Shown: positions 1 to 10,575, counted from the stretch's first letter. The stretch: 64,000 bases of DNA from Adiantum capillus-veneris (GCA_014529385.2 CM043959.1:4645045-4709044), one strand, 5' to 3'. Made by a program: numbers and translations. Notes: generated from the sequence alone by a model not told the origin.

Positions 1-960
1 GAGTAGACTTTTCTAGCTTTTTTTTTAGATACATGTAGGATGTGTACTTAAGAGATCACTTTCTCTCTCTAGCTTTTTGAAAATGAAGGGAATAAAAGGG
101 TGTGGCCACATCAGCAAAAACGTGGGTCACTAAGAGCCAAAGTTTGACTTTTTTTCAAAAAAGTTATTTTTACTTATTTTTTACTTAAAACTCCTCCCCA
201 ATATAGATACATATGAAAAAATCATTTTTTGACCTTTTTTTATACATACAAACACTGAAAGTCCACTTTCTAAAAAAAAATCCCCCCCCCCCCCGCCAAA
301 CAAAAAACCCTTTGTTCTCTCCTCCTCCTCCTCCCTTCTCTCTCCCTCTTCTCTCCCTCCCTGCCCCCTTCTCTCCTCCTCCTCCTCCCCTCTCTCCCTC
401 TCCCCCCTTGCCCCCTTCTCTCCTCCCATGTTCTACCTTCTCCCTCCCTCCTCTCTCTTTTCATCCTTTTGCTTCCTCACACAACACCTACCATGGTGCT
501 CATGGACATCACATGCCTCCACCACCATGTACTCCACACAACAAAAGCGTACATATTTGCTTGTCGGTGACGTTTGCACCAAAGTCAGCACGTGAGGGTG
601 AGCAGAGGTCGTCTCAGAAACGTCGTACCGTCGATGAGACGAATGTTGATAGTTTTTCAATATCTTGGGAGGGAAGAAGTAGGCTTGTTAGGCTATTGCA
701 ATTGGTTGTGTATGGGTGTAGGTGCATCTTTGCATTCGTGGATGCACAAATGTCAAGCTCTTCATCTCAAAAGAGTGGCATTAAGAAAGTATTGCTTCTT
801 CAAAGAGGGAGGTTGAAACTCTCCAACAAAAATTGCCAGAAAGAATGTGTATATTATGAAGCTTACCAATACCATCACATATTTGAAAGAAATACGCCTT
901 GGTGCAAGGTAACAATATACTTCCTACTTTTGGTTGTGTTCTTCTTATCATAGACTTTGA
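1..960. other. Low-complexity pyrimidine-rich segment, no gene
   Basis: The stretch from about 283 to 294 is a run of C, and 310-470 is almost pure C and T (CTC, CCT and CT units). Open frames cross it on both strands, but they encode only Pro/Ser/Leu or Glu/Arg/Gly repeats, as expected from simple sequence. I see no domain, splice structure or transposon motif in 470-960. Confidence 0.6.
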
Positions 961-1003
961 AGTCTAAGGTGTTGCCTCTACTTGTTTTGTAGTGCTTGGC
1001 ACA

Positions 1004-1337
1004 AAGGCTGCTTTTGTGCACAAATAGTGAAAGGCTGCAGGTTAGAGAGGTCAAGTGTCACCACTTTTTCTCTAAAACAACTTCCTTTGTTACATCTTGC
1101 AGGTAGGTGCTTCAAATCCATGCTTATTAGAAGTGGGTGATCTCATCCTAATGTATATTAGAAGTGGGTAATCTCATCCTAAGGCTGCTTTTGTGCACAA
1201 ATAGTGAAAGGCTACAGGTTAGAGAGGTCAAGTGTCACCACTTTTTCTCTAAAACAACCTTCTTTGTTACATCTTGCACGTAGGTGCTTCAAATCCATGC
1301 TTATTAGAAGTGGGTAATCTCATCCTAATGTATATTT
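1004..1337. repeat. 177-bp imperfect tandem duplication
   Basis: The block starting AAGGCTGCTTTTGTGCAC at 1004 recurs at 1181 with a constant offset of 177 bases and only a few substitutions. The first unit also contains a short internal repeat of its last 30 bases (AGAAGTGGGTRATCTCATCC), which the second unit lacks. No coding content is recognised. Confidence 0.85.
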
Positions 1338-2160
1338 TAGGATTATTGGATGGAAATACTTTCAAATTTGTACAACATATACTTAACAAGTGTCTTTATT
1401 ATGCAGCTTGCAAATGTTGAATTCATACATGTTTTTGTTTGAAGAACATGTCCCTAACGCGTCATGATACAAGGTGACCTCTTGCTATGCTAGTTGAGTG
1501 GCGTTGTTTGCAAGAATGGCTCAAGGAAATGGAATAACACAAAGCTTTTACGATGGCACAAAGCTCTCCTCAAGCAATGTGGCTCCCATTACACCAAAAA
1601 TCAATATGCTAACATGGAGAGATCCCTAGTAGGACAATACAATATCTTTTCATCAGCAACACACCCTTTCCTAACATGAGGGCACCCCCACCAAAGATAT
1701 TTTTATGTGATAGATCACCCCAGGATCATACCATGTCATGGAATGGATGTAAGAAATATGACCGCACTATCCCTTGGAAGTTATTCATAAATTTATGTTT
1801 ATCAAAGTTAATGAGAAAAATTTGGAGTTTTTTGTTTGTTGATGTGTAAGAGCACTCCAGGTCTACCCTATTTTAGATTGTTTGGTAAGGTAAATAAGAT
1901 TTGTAGTCATTTAAAGTGTAAATTTGTTTTTGTTTGGTAAGATTGTACATGAGAAGACATGATAAAGTACAAGAGATCTTGACGGAATAAACCTCGATGC
2001 CACACCTCTTCTTGAACCCTTTGATTTCTATCGTTGTGGGGAGTCCAAGGGAAACCTATTTTCAAATTTTTAGCAATAACTTTTTTTTGAAGGAATTTTT
2101 GGTTATTTTAAAGTTTGTACACAGTTTAGGAGTTCATTTTGATTGTTTTCCTTCAGTTTC
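1338..2160. other. Unassigned AT-rich DNA
   Basis: I see no convincing coding frame, LTR end or repeat here. It leads directly into the 425-bp tandem repeat, whose first 20-30 bases are hard to delimit. Confidence 0.4.
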
Positions 2161-3010
2161 AAATTTTGACTGAGGGCACTCTTTGGAAGCCACTTTTGAA
2201 GGTGTTAGGGCGAGATTTTAGAAAAGTTTTGTATGTAGGAAATACAATCCTTAACACACAAAAAAACATTGGTTCTTTGAGTATTTTCAGATTCCTTGGT
2301 TTTAATGCTCGTTGGAGCCCGTAGATTAAGAAAAAAGTAAGAAATGTCTGTTTTATATCATTTTTTTAAGAAATTGCCCACTTGCACGTTGATTTTTGGA
2401 GAATCCGAGTAAGATATGATTTTTTTGCATCAGAGGCTAAAACTTCATACTAAAATTATAATAATAATATAAAAAAGAAAGTGGCCACAAGGACGCACAA
2501 AATGCCCATCCGAGACTTTTGGATGGGCATTTTGCGCGCCCTTGTCGCCACTCTTGGTGAGGGCCCTGGGGGCCTTTACATGGCAAAAATTTGATCGAGG
2601 GAACTCCTTGGAAGCCACTTTTGAAGGTGTTAGGGCGAGATTTTGGAAAAGTTTTGTATGTAGGAAATACACTCCTTAACACAATAAAAAACATTGGTTC
2701 TTTGAGTATTTTCAGATTCCATGGTTTTAATGCTTGTTAGAGCTCGTAGATTAAGGAAAAAGTAAGAAATGTCTGTTTTACATCATTTTTTTAGAAATTT
2801 CCAACTTGCATGTTGATTTTTGGAGAATCCGAACAAGGTCTGATTTTTTTGCATCACAGCCTAAAATTTCAACACTAAAATTAAAATTTTAAAAAAAGTA
2901 GCCACAAGGACACGCGAAATGCCCATCCGAGACTTTTGGATGGGCATTTTGAGTGCCCTTGTGGCCACTCTTGGTGAGGGCCCTAGGGGCCTTTACATGG
3001 CAAAAATTTA
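2161..3010. repeat. Two tandem 425-bp units, each with a long hairpin
   Basis: Unit A runs from about 2161 to 2586 and unit B from about 2587 to 3010. The shared landmark GGAAGCCACTTTTGAAGG is at 2185 and 2610, an offset of 425. Each unit ends with an inverted repeat: 2480-2552 in A and 2891-2969 in B. The arms are about 31 bp (GTGGCCACAAGG ... CAAAATGCCCATCC and its complement) around an 8-base loop, GAGACTTT. They are followed by GGTGAGGGCCCT and CTTTACATGGCAAAAATTT. It could be a satellite-like array or a duplicated foldback element. No protein is predicted. Confidence 0.85.
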
Positions 3011-4899
3011 CAAAATTATTGTGTATGAGCATGAGATAAGGATGTAAGTTAGATGTACAGAGAGTAAGAGCTCCCCACCTGGGGCCTTATAATGACAAAT
3101 AGGGGCTTTTTTTAATGCATGGCAATGAGATAGAGGTGTAGTGTTTGATGTAATCAACGCAACCCCCCCCCCCGCCCCGCCCCTTTTTCTCTGTGTTCGA
3201 AGGTCTGGAACATTCACTATGTTAAATTTTCCTATACATGTGTGTTCAGCAGAATGGATTAAAAGTACCCCGTTATAGACCTTATCTACACATGTTTCTA
3301 TAATCTAAATTAAATACTCTCACTCAATGCGACACCATCTAACAAAAAAACATATTTATATTGCATTTATAGAGGAATTCAGCCTCATGAAAATAATTAC
3401 AAACGGAGACAATGTTGTTGTTGTTAAGCTTCTCTTACAAGTATTTGTCTTCCTCATCTAGAGATTCATATACACTTGAGTATTTGTGTGTCTATGACAC
3501 TAGGGAAGATAATAGTACTATATGATGACTTTTCTAAGAGCTCCTAGAGGGTACCTATTGGTTCAAGATTATACAAAAATTCTACTATTCTTATCAAAAT
3601 TCTTAAACATTGTAGTGAAAGGTTCCTCACGGAACAAAAATAGAGTGATTTTCATCTCTGCACATGGTTGCTTGCTCATGTCCTCTGAAAAGAAGTTGAC
3701 TCTGTAAGTAAACAACAGATTATGTGAGTACAAAGTTATAAAGTACAAAATGATATCATTCTAATAATCTAATGACAAATATACAAAGAATAAATTATAA
3801 GAAAAATCTTTGATGACTCTCCATAGATAACACAACTTACTTGCACCTTACTTGCATTGTGAGACTCAATCACATGCTACACAACTATAGATTGCACACC
3901 ACATCCATCAACAAAATAGCACCACCTAGTGTTATGAGGTGTGAAGCCTAAAGATTGAAAGCCATAAAGAGGTTTATCCTCTCCAGCATGATAAACTTAA
4001 AGATGGAGATGATGTTAAGCTCTAAATGTAAGCTACAAGGGTAGTTTTCTCACCATTCTATCTTTATGTTGGAGTTGAACCCTTGCAATGCCCACACACT
4101 ATTCACACCTTCTATTGTTGTGGTATGCAAGTCATGTGAGCTCATACTTTTGCCATCTTTCGGAATAGAGGTTTTCATATAGTGTGAGTGAATAAAAGTA
4201 GAAAGAGTAGAATCTTGTTTCATGGTGTAATGGAGGTGAGAGAAGGAAGAGGAGCTAGCTTGGTGTGAAACTATGTGGTGGGCAAGGGGAAGAGATGGGG
4301 TGAGAGCTTGCTTGGTGCTACAATGGAAGTGGAAGAAAGTTAGCAGAGAGATAGTGCTGGACTATAGGGGGTGCATGTGGTTGTTGCAGCAATGGAGAGC
4401 TTAGAAAAGAGTTTGTAGAGAGAGAAAATCACTTTTTAGCTATAGAATAGGTTTGGAAAGGCTTTGGAGGGTGGAAAATGACGTTTTGAACTTTTTTGGA
4501 AAAATTCAATTGTTTGGATTTTTTAGTGCACGTTTTTTACTTTTGGAGGTCAAAAATACTTTTTTGACCATGAAATAAGTTTGGGGACCTTCTAAGGAGG
4601 GAAAACTTGAAATTTAAAATTTCTGGAAAATTTGAATTTTTTATTGTATTTTTAAATCTGGGCCAAAAAGTGAGGGAAAAGAGGTCAAAGTGGTCCCCCT
4701 CCCCCGTCCCCCCCCACTCTATCCCTTTCCCCTAGCCACCTATCTTACCTTCTCACTAGGTAAGAGGCCATTAAGAGGTGTAAGGCTACCTTGTCGCCCT
4801 ACTTTTTTTAGGGTATAGAGTGTTTTTAACACCCTCTTCCTATTGGCTGGCCTCTAATTAACCTTAATCCCAAAGGGTCCCTAGAGGGTTTATTTATTT
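3011..4899. other. Unassigned DNA upstream of a truncated chromovirus
   Basis: Only short unsupported frames are present. C-rich tracts lie near 3164-3180 and 4695-4722. I see no recognisable LTR end, PBS or gag between these and the reverse-transcriptase remnant that starts at about 4900, so the 5' half of that element is missing or unrecognisable. Confidence 0.45.
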
Positions 4900-5509
4900 C
4901 CTAATGGTCTTGAGAACGTACTTGGGCAAATTTGTTATCGTTTTTCTCGATGACATTCTCGTATATAGTGTTTTGAGGAAGAGCACTTGCAACATCTGAG
5001 GCAGGTGTTTGAATTGTTATGAACGAATAAATTATATGCGAAAGAATCCAAGTGTGATGGTTCTTCTACAAGAGGGGAGGCCAATTTCATTTGAAAGTAA
5101 GAAGCTTGATTCCGCACAAAAAAATGATTATGCTTATTAATGTGAAATCTACGCAATAGTGTTTGTCTTAAAGACATGGCGACATTATTTGTATGGAGCT
5201 CAGTTTGCGATTGTGTTTGACCATGAAAGCATAAAATGGTTTACACAACAGACATACTTGAATGGTCGAAAGGCCAGGTGGACTGAGATCCTTCAGGAGT
5301 ATGACGCAAAGCTCCAGTATTATAAAGGACGATACAATGTGGTGGCTCATGCTCTTAGTCGTATGTCTAAGATCAATTCCCTTTTGTTCACAGAACTTAG
5401 CAGTGAATTTCTGGATTCTCTGCAGGGAAAATATGAGCATGATGATGCATACTCCAAAGTGTGGAGCCATGTGCAAAGTGAGGGATCCTTCTCAGTCCAA
5501 TGCTGGTAG
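4900..5509 (+). pseudogene. Chromovirus reverse transcriptase tail and RNase H
   Basis: The first recognisable residues are YLGKFVIVFLDDILVYS at 4915-4965, the RT catalytic box (motif C, with the Asp-Asp pair). After a degenerate stretch, a clean frame from 5159 to 5509 reads as Ty3 RNase H: FVLKTWRHYLYG, the FDHESIKW strand, RWTEILQEYD and the terminal VVAHALSRM. The last motif is normally VADALSR, so the final catalytic Asp has become His. RNase H would remove the RNA template during reverse transcription in virus-like particles. Stops at about 4980-5150 and the lost Asp make it inactive. Confidence 0.85.
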
Positions 5510-5639
5510 TGCATTGTTAACCTCCACACACACAGTTCTCCTCCATCGGGTGATGAACTATAGCAATGGAAGAATTTTTCCATCGATAATGGGTAACTAC
5601 TCCTCAAGGGGAGAGTTTGTGTACTGACGGACAGAGACA

Positions 5640-6490
5640 TTTGGCACCAAGTTCTTTATGAATGTCATGATAGTCCAAGTGCAGGGCACTCGGGTATTAA
5701 AAAGACTTATGCTCTTGTATGAAAATAGTTTTACTGGCTAGGTTTACTGGCTTTGTTCAAAACTATGTCTTGCATTGCCAAAAATGTCAAGTCAACAAAG
5801 CAAAGCGCCTGAAGGCGGGAGGACTCTTACATCCTTTTGAGATTCCCAACGGGAAATGGGAAAGTATCTCTATGGATTTTATTGTGGGTTTACGAACCAC
5901 TATACGCGGTCATGACTCAGTATGGGTGGTCATAGACCGCCAGCTGACTAAACTCTGCAAGTTTATTCCAACCAAATTGACCATAAAGACTCCAAAATTA
6001 GCTAAATTATTTGTGAATCTATACAAGCTGTATGGTTTGCCAAGTAGCATTGTGAGTGATCGTGATCCCAAGTTTAACAATCATTTTTGGAGGGCTGTGT
6101 TTAAACGCTTGGGCACACAACTTAACCTCAATACAACACATCATCCAGAAACGGATGGTCAAACTGAACCTGTTAACAAAGGTCTAGAAGATATGCTATG
6201 CGCATATGTTAGCAAGAAACAAAAAAACTGGGAAGAGTATCTACCTCTTCTTGAGTTTGCTTAAAATAGAGCTAAGCATGTCACGACTAGATATAGTCCT
6301 TTCATGTTCATGTATGGTTTTCAATCTAGGTCACCCATCACGGTGGGGTTGGCTACCGAAAAACTCCAACAGGTTAAGGACTTTCTGGAAGACCATATGG
6401 ATATGCTGAAACACGCTCATTAGAACGTCCGACAAGCACATAATTGGTATAAGAAGTATGCTGATGAGAAACATCGGCATGTTACCTTTG
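5640..6490 (+). pseudogene. Chromovirus integrase, zinc finger and catalytic core
   Basis: The His-His-Cys-Cys zinc finger is split by a frame change: ECHDSPSAGHSG at 5665-5700 and HCQKCQVNKAK at 5775-5807. The catalytic core lies in one frame at 5719-6264. All three acidic residues are visible, in SMDFIVGL, VSDRDPKF and DGQTEPVNKGLED. The core continues past a stop at about 6262 into RAKHVTTRYSPFMFMYG and DEKHRHVTFEEG. Integrase inserts element cDNA into host DNA. The intact DDE triad with only a few stops suggests that this part decayed fairly recently. Confidence 0.9.
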
Positions 6491-6509
6491 AGGAAGGGAA
6501 GAAGGTTTT

Positions 6510-6905
6510 TTGCATGTGCTAGAGTATTCGGAAAGTCGAAAGACTGGGCCTTTCAAGATACTCAAGCGAGTTGGTGATCGTGCCTACAAACTCTTGTTAT
6601 CGACACACTCTCATGTCCATCCGGTGTTTCATGTAAGTCGTTCACATAAACGATTACATGGGGACAACAATGTCATTGACCAACAGATTCTGGTAGATTT
6701 CGTTGAACCTCCTACCCCACCGCATGAACCTTAGAAAATTCTTGACTATCATGATTTATGTATGCGTCATCATGTACATAGCCAAGCTTTAATCAAGTGG
6801 AAAGATCGACATGAAGAAGGCGCCACTTGGAAAAACATTAGTGTTCTTAAGAAGAAGTTTCCCACTTTTCTTTTTGAGGACGAAAACACTTCTCCAGGGG
6901 GGAGA
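6510..6905 (+). pseudogene. Integrase C-terminus with chromodomain
   Basis: The frame reads GPFKILKRVGDRAYKLLL, then HPVFHVSRSHK, the conserved Ty3 integrase C-terminal module. After a stop at about 6732 comes ALIKWKDRHEEGATWKN, which fits the chromodomain pattern (hydrophobic-V/I-K-W, acidic loop, ATWE-like strand) that gives chromoviruses their name and directs integration to marked chromatin. The product would end near FLFEDENTSPGGR, just before the polypurine tract, the normal place for a chromovirus pol to end. Confidence 0.85.
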
Positions 6906-7045
6906 GTAATGTCATGCCAAGGGCATACTCGAGGGAGGTCACAGACCCGGGCCAGTAGATGGCCGACTGCCAATGTGGAACAGGGGATTCTGTAGCCACG
7001 GGTTATATAAGGGAGGTTGGGTGGTGAATCCATGCATGGCAGTTC
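6891..7045 (+). repeat. Polypurine tract and truncated 3' LTR
   Basis: A purine run (CAGGGGGGAGAGTAA, about 6894-6909) primes plus-strand synthesis and is followed at 6910 by TGTCATGCC, a plausible LTR start. A TATA box (TATATAAG, 7004-7011) lies about 95 bp into it. The LTR breaks off at about 7045, where the frame of the Tat-lineage RT begins, so no 3' LTR end or target duplication can be found. Confidence 0.6.
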
Positions 7046-7560
7046 CCCGAGCCTATCAAGACCAAAAAAAGACAACCTTCATAACACCATGGGGATGTTT
7101 TGCTTACTGAGTGATGCCTTTTGGCCTCACCAACGCTCCGGCCACATTCCAATGTTATGTAACTTTTGTTTTCCACCCATACTTTGGTAAGTCAATACGG
7201 GTTTTTGTAGATGATTTCTACATCTATATCTCTCACTCTCTCCATTTGAGCAAGGTTTATGGTGTTCTGGCTAGGCTGCAAGCCTTGGGTGGCCAACTTA
7301 ATGTAGATAAGTGTCACATTGTGAAAGCAACGTCAGACTTCTCGGCCATGTAATTTCAGCCAAAGGAATTGAGGCTGACCCAAGCAAGGTTCAAGCTTTA
7401 GTGTCTTTATCATCAACCACAATAGCTAAGCAATTGGTCTCTTTCCTTTAGAAGGGAAGGTATTTGAGCAGGTTCATTTACTTGATCTCTCAAATGATTC
7501 TCCCTTTACAACAAGTCACCCATAGAGATGTCTTCCTATGGAGTGAAGAAAATGAGCAAC
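7046..7560 (+). pseudogene. Tat-lineage reverse transcriptase palm and connection
   Basis: The frame enters at about 7046 with DQKKTTFITPWGCFAY, followed by a stop and then VMPFGLTNAPATFQ (motif B). VFVDDFYIYISHS at 7203-7241 carries the catalytic Asp pair (FVDD, as in many gypsy elements). LNVDKCHIVKATSDF and, after a frame change, GHVISAKGIEADPSK give the RT thumb and connection. At least two stops (7110 and 7351) and one frameshift inactivate it. The N-terminal RT fingers are missing at the junction with the upstream chromovirus. Confidence 0.85.
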
Positions 7561-7990
7561 AATTTAGCAAAGTGAAACAGATTCTGGCTTCACTTCCCAC
7601 CATTGCACCCCCTAGATGAGACAAGCCATTTTATGTTAACCCCAATGTAGGAAGTGATACACTTGGGGCCGTACTAATGCAGAAGGACTCCCAAACCTCT
7701 TTCATGCATCCTATCTACTTATCTATTCGTGTCATGACCCCATCAGAAAAAGGATTCACCATGGTAGAGCACATGGTGCTTGCATTGATGTTTGCCACTA
7801 CAAAGTTCCACTCTTATCTATTGCCTAGACCCTTTGTAATTATAACAGTGGAAGAAGTCTTTCCTTCCGTATGTGATGCAACACATGGATGTCTCATCTA
7901 GAATCTCCAAGTGGCTTGTTAGATTACAAGAGTTCGATTACACTATGCAAGTGGAAAACTCCACCAAAGCTAGTCTAGCAGGTATTCTTA
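7561..7990 (+). pseudogene. Tat-lineage first RNase H
   Basis: The sequence shows the usual Ty3 RNase H order: QFSKVKQILASLP, FYVNPNVGSDTLGAVLMQ, then YLSIRVMTPSEKGFTMVEHM (normally YxSR.L..AE..Y..IE) and KWLVRLQEFDYTMQVENS. A substitution replaces the second Ser/Arg pair, and the frame shifts near 7875. It is followed in frame by the linker that leads to the second RNase H. Confidence 0.75.
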
Positions 7991-8072
7991 CTCATTTTCA
8001 CTATAAGAAGAAGATAAAGGTCAACATAGGAGGCAAAGGAGTGACACCAATGGTAGAAGTTCCTAAGCTAGA

Positions 8073-8460
8073 AGGAGCTCACTCTCTTTTATTTGATGGA
8101 GCTTACAAAAGAGCAGTGGACGAGGCTGCAACTAGCATCGTCATTTTCTATGAGCAAAAGGAAAAGGTATTCTCTATTGGGCAGCTGCTACACTCCCACT
8201 CCAACAATGAAGCAGAGTACGCGGCTCTAATTCTTGGATTAGAACAATGTGTTGTGCAAGGGGTTCAACGCTTAAATGTGTTTGGCAATTCCATGCTCTT
8301 GATTCAGTAGATAAATGGCACTTGGGTTTGTAAGAATCAGGTTTTGCTTGGTCAATTACGCCAAGTTAAGGAACTTTTAAATTTTTTTGAAGTGGTGCAG
8401 CTATTTTATGTCCCTAGGGTAGAAAATCAAGAAGCAGATGCTCTAGCCAAGGAAAGAATA
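8073..8460 (+). pseudogene. Second (archaeal-type) RNase H of a Tat element
   Basis: One frame gives LLFDGAYK (first catalytic Asp), SNNEAEYAALILGLE (catalytic Glu) and LNVFGNSMLLIQ. In the last motif the family has GDS, so the third acidic residue is now Asn. After one stop at 8308 come INGTWVCKN and FYVPRVENQEADALAKE with the last Asp. This spacing and the NEAEYxALxxGL motif are typical of archaeal/plant-type RNase HI rather than the gypsy RNase H just upstream. Its presence places the element in the Tat lineage. The Asp-to-Asn change and the stop would both abolish activity. Confidence 0.85.
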
Positions 8461-8649
8461 CAAGATGTCCCCATAGGAGCAATCAACCTGAAGCTACCCC
8501 TCTTTCAGGGTAGCGATGCCATGCCTGATATCATTAGCTTCTTAGATATAGGAGAATGTCCTGAAGGGTATACCAAGGGCTAGAAACAATGGCTTGTCCG
8601 AAAGGCAACAAGATACTGCCTTATAAAAGCACCTTGTATTGCAAGGGCA

Positions 8650-8990
8650 AAGACCAAATCCTCAGGCGAGTGTCAATCTCTAGTGAAATCACGGAGGTGA
8701 TCTCAAGTTGCCATGATGGTGTTTGCGGTGGCCACTTTTCTCTAGATATTACTAGTAGGAAGATTCTACAGGCAGGATCTCTTGGCCTATTCTGAATAGG
8801 GATGTGCATCATTGGTGTAAAACGTGCAGAGATTGCCAAGTATCTAGTGATCGAACACTAATGTATGAGCCACAGATTTCTATTATCTCATATGGTCCAT
8901 TTGAGAAGTGGAAAATAGATGCAATTGGTCCTTTACCAAGGGCCCAATTGGGTAAATTATACATTCTAGTTGGTGTAGACTACATGACCC
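8650..8990 (+). pseudogene. Tat-lineage integrase: zinc finger and start of core
   Basis: CHDGVCGGHFSLDITSRKIL carries the paired His of the zinc finger. After a frame change, HHWCKTCRDCQVSS carries the paired Cys. The core then begins with PFEKWKIDAIGPLP (first catalytic Asp) and ILVGVDYMT. The frame is broken exactly at 8990 by the solo LTR and resumes at 9779, so this is the N-terminal half of one integrase. Confidence 0.85.
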
Positions 8991-9233
8991 TGTTAAGTAT
9001 GGAACTTGATTTACCCTTGTAATTTTCTGTGGTAAAAGCGCACATTTGTAAGGCCCCCATTATGAGGAGAAGCTATCGTGCGTGAAGGAAAATCAGTCAC
9101 CGGAAACCAAAATTTTCACGGACGAGAATCAGGGGCAATTTCGTCGGAATATTCTTTTTCGCCGGAATATTATGGCCGGACGGCGGCCGGAAAGTGGTCG
9201 GAAAACAACCGGTCGGTTGGCCGGTGGCTCGTA

Positions 9234-9345
9234 GTCAATGGCCGATGGCCGGTGGTCGGAAGTCAATGGCCAGTGGCCGGTGGTCGAAAGTCAATGGCCG
9301 GTGGCCGGTGGCCGAATCCAATGGCCGGTGGCCGAATTCAAAAGC
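9234..9345 (+). repeat. 28-bp GC-rich direct repeats in the solo LTR
   Basis: GTCAATGGCC begins at 9234, 9262 and 9290, and a variant CCAATGGCC follows near 9319, giving almost four 28-bp units of the type GTCAATGGCCRRTGGCCGGTGG. They lie about 120-230 bp upstream of the TATA box, the usual place for enhancer repeats in a plant LTR U3. The function is inferred. Confidence 0.85.
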
Positions 9346-9463
9346 GGACTTGTCTTCTCAAGGGCGGCCACACATGGGCGGATTGGAGGGTCCGATTTGG
9401 AATTATTCGTACAAGGGCGGCTACACATGGCTGTCTCTCATAAGAGAGGGCAGCCCTTTTGGC

Positions 9464-9471
9464 CTATAAAA
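9464..9471 (+). promoter_or_regulatory. TATA box of the solo LTR
   Basis: TATAAAAG within GGCCTATAAAAGGAGGCC is a consensus plant TATA box in the middle of the LTR, as expected at a U3/R boundary. Confidence 0.7.
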
Positions 9472-9778
9472 GGAGGCCATTTCTACACACATTTCATAGT
9501 GTGAAGTTGATGCAACAAGGTGAGTGTGAGGTGGTGAGAGTGAAGCAAGGCGGGAGCTCCATTAAGGGTATAATCCCTTTGTAAACTACTTCTTGTTTTG
9601 AAGTACTAAAGCCATTGAGTGGCTGCTTTCCCATGGACGTAGCCCACATTGGGTGAACCACGTATATCGTGTGTACTCTCTCTCTCTCTCTACTCTATAA
9701 TCTCGTGTATATAAATCTATCTCTCTCCATTAAGTAATCTACTCAATTATCTATTTAGCTACGTCTTATTTCCTAACA

Positions 9779-10315
9779 GACCCAATGGGCGGAAGCAATG
9801 GCCATCACATGCATTACAACCCAAGAAGTGGCGAAGTTCATATTTGAGCACATATGTTGCCGCTTTGGTACACCTCTGGAGATAATATTTGATAGAGGGC
9901 CAGATTTCAGAGGCAATTGGTGGGAGAGCTGATGAAGAAGCTGGGTATCACACGCTCACACTCCACTCCATACTATCTATAGTGCAATGGTCTAGTAGAA
10001 AAGGTAAACGGCATGATCTGTAAGATCATCACAAAGCATGTGAATAACCACACAAGTGACTGGGATAAGCATCTCATGGACACTCTTTGGTCTTACCACA
10101 CGACATTCCAAACATCACTAGGTTTCACCCCTTTCCATCTGGTATATGGAAAAGAGGTCATTCTACCCATCAAGGTACAGATAGCCAGCTTGCAAGTCAT
10201 GGCTAGTCACTTACAGTGCCCAATTGCCCATCTCCGTAACCACATCTTAGATCTAGAAAGGATTCAATTAGACAGGGAAAATGCAATCAACTACTATCCG
10301 ATGCAAGTAGAATGA
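9779..10315 (+). pseudogene. Tat-lineage integrase: second half of catalytic core
   Basis: The core resumes right after the target duplication: QWAEAMAIT, FGTPLEIIFDRGPDF (second catalytic Asp), GITRSHSTPYY, then GLVEKVNGMICKII with the catalytic Glu (about 9990). FQTSLGFTPFHLVYGKEVILP and an open frame at 10013-10315 close the core. A frame change lies near 9925, where GNWWESWWKS in one frame overlaps the expected GELMKKLGIT in another. Confidence 0.9.
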
Positions 10316-10575
10316 CGCTAACTCACAATCATCAAGGGCTTAAGGAAAAGGGTCTGAAGAAAGACATGTTAGTATTGAGATACGACAACAGATTCGACAC
10401 TAGGAAAGATAAGAAGTTTCAGCCCAGATGGGAAGGGCCATTCATCATCAAAAGGAAATACGCCAATGGTAGCTACAAATTGATGGAGGCAGATGGTCAA
10501 ATTCAAAAGACCAAAGTCAATGGATGGAGGCTAAAAAGGTACTTCTTAAGGTTTGATCCGGAGTTCATGGGGTAG
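10312..10575 (+). pseudogene. Tat-lineage integrase C-terminal domain
   Basis: The frame gives KDMLVLRYDNRFDTRKDKKF, then QPRWEGPFIIKRKYANGSYK and NGWRLKRYF, the beta-barrel C-terminal module of gypsy integrases (GDLVLR ... KF.PKWEGPF ... G.Y.L). It overlaps the previous frame by a few bases, which marks a small frameshift rather than a gene boundary. Purine-rich sequence and unassigned DNA follow the stop. Confidence 0.85.

Larger units (their letters stand above)
4900..7045 (+). mobile_element. 5'-truncated Ty3/gypsy chromovirus (RT tail, RH, IN, chromodomain, partial 3' LTR)
   Basis: The pol domains appear in the Ty3/gypsy order: reverse transcriptase tail, RNase H, integrase zinc finger, integrase core, C-terminal domain with chromodomain. 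A polypurine tract and the first ~136 bp of an LTR follow. Everything upstream of the RT catalytic box is absent. The LTR is cut at about 7045, where the reading frame of a different Ty3 element begins. Several stops and frame changes separate the domains, so the element is dead. A more decayed relative lies on the minus strand at 34.57-35.9 kb. Confidence 0.85.
8991..9778 (+). mobile_element. Solo LTR (788 bp) with perfect 5-bp target-site duplication
   Basis: The insert starts TGTTAAGTATGG and ends TTTCCTAACA, so its ends form the inverted repeat TGTTA/TAACA. It is flanked on both sides by GACCC (8986-8990 and 9779-9783). Removing it and one GACCC restores the Tat integrase reading frame (VGVDYMT followed by QWAEAMAIT). 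There is no internal domain, so one LTR remains after recombination between two. It contains 28-bp direct repeats, a TATA box at 9464 and a CT run near 9680. Open frames inside it are artefacts. The orientation is inferred from the TATA box. Confidence 0.95.

Noticed and set aside
213-953. 246-residue open frame near the left edge
   Set aside because: Its first half is Pro/Ser/Leu from a CT/CCT tract and the rest has no domain or codon signal. A long frame is expected in stop-poor pyrimidine DNA.
2437-2694. Minus-strand frames of 75-85 residues
   Set aside because: They run through the hairpin repeat and are duplicated only because the DNA is. No domain.
2480-2969. Hairpins as transcription terminators
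   Set aside because: The context is plant repeat DNA. Bacterial-type terminators are not expected, and no gene ends there.
9078-9504. Three overlapping frames of 88-121 residues rich in Gly, Arg and Trp
   Set aside because: They lie wholly inside the solo LTR and arise from the GC-rich 28-bp repeats. LTR U3 regions do not code.
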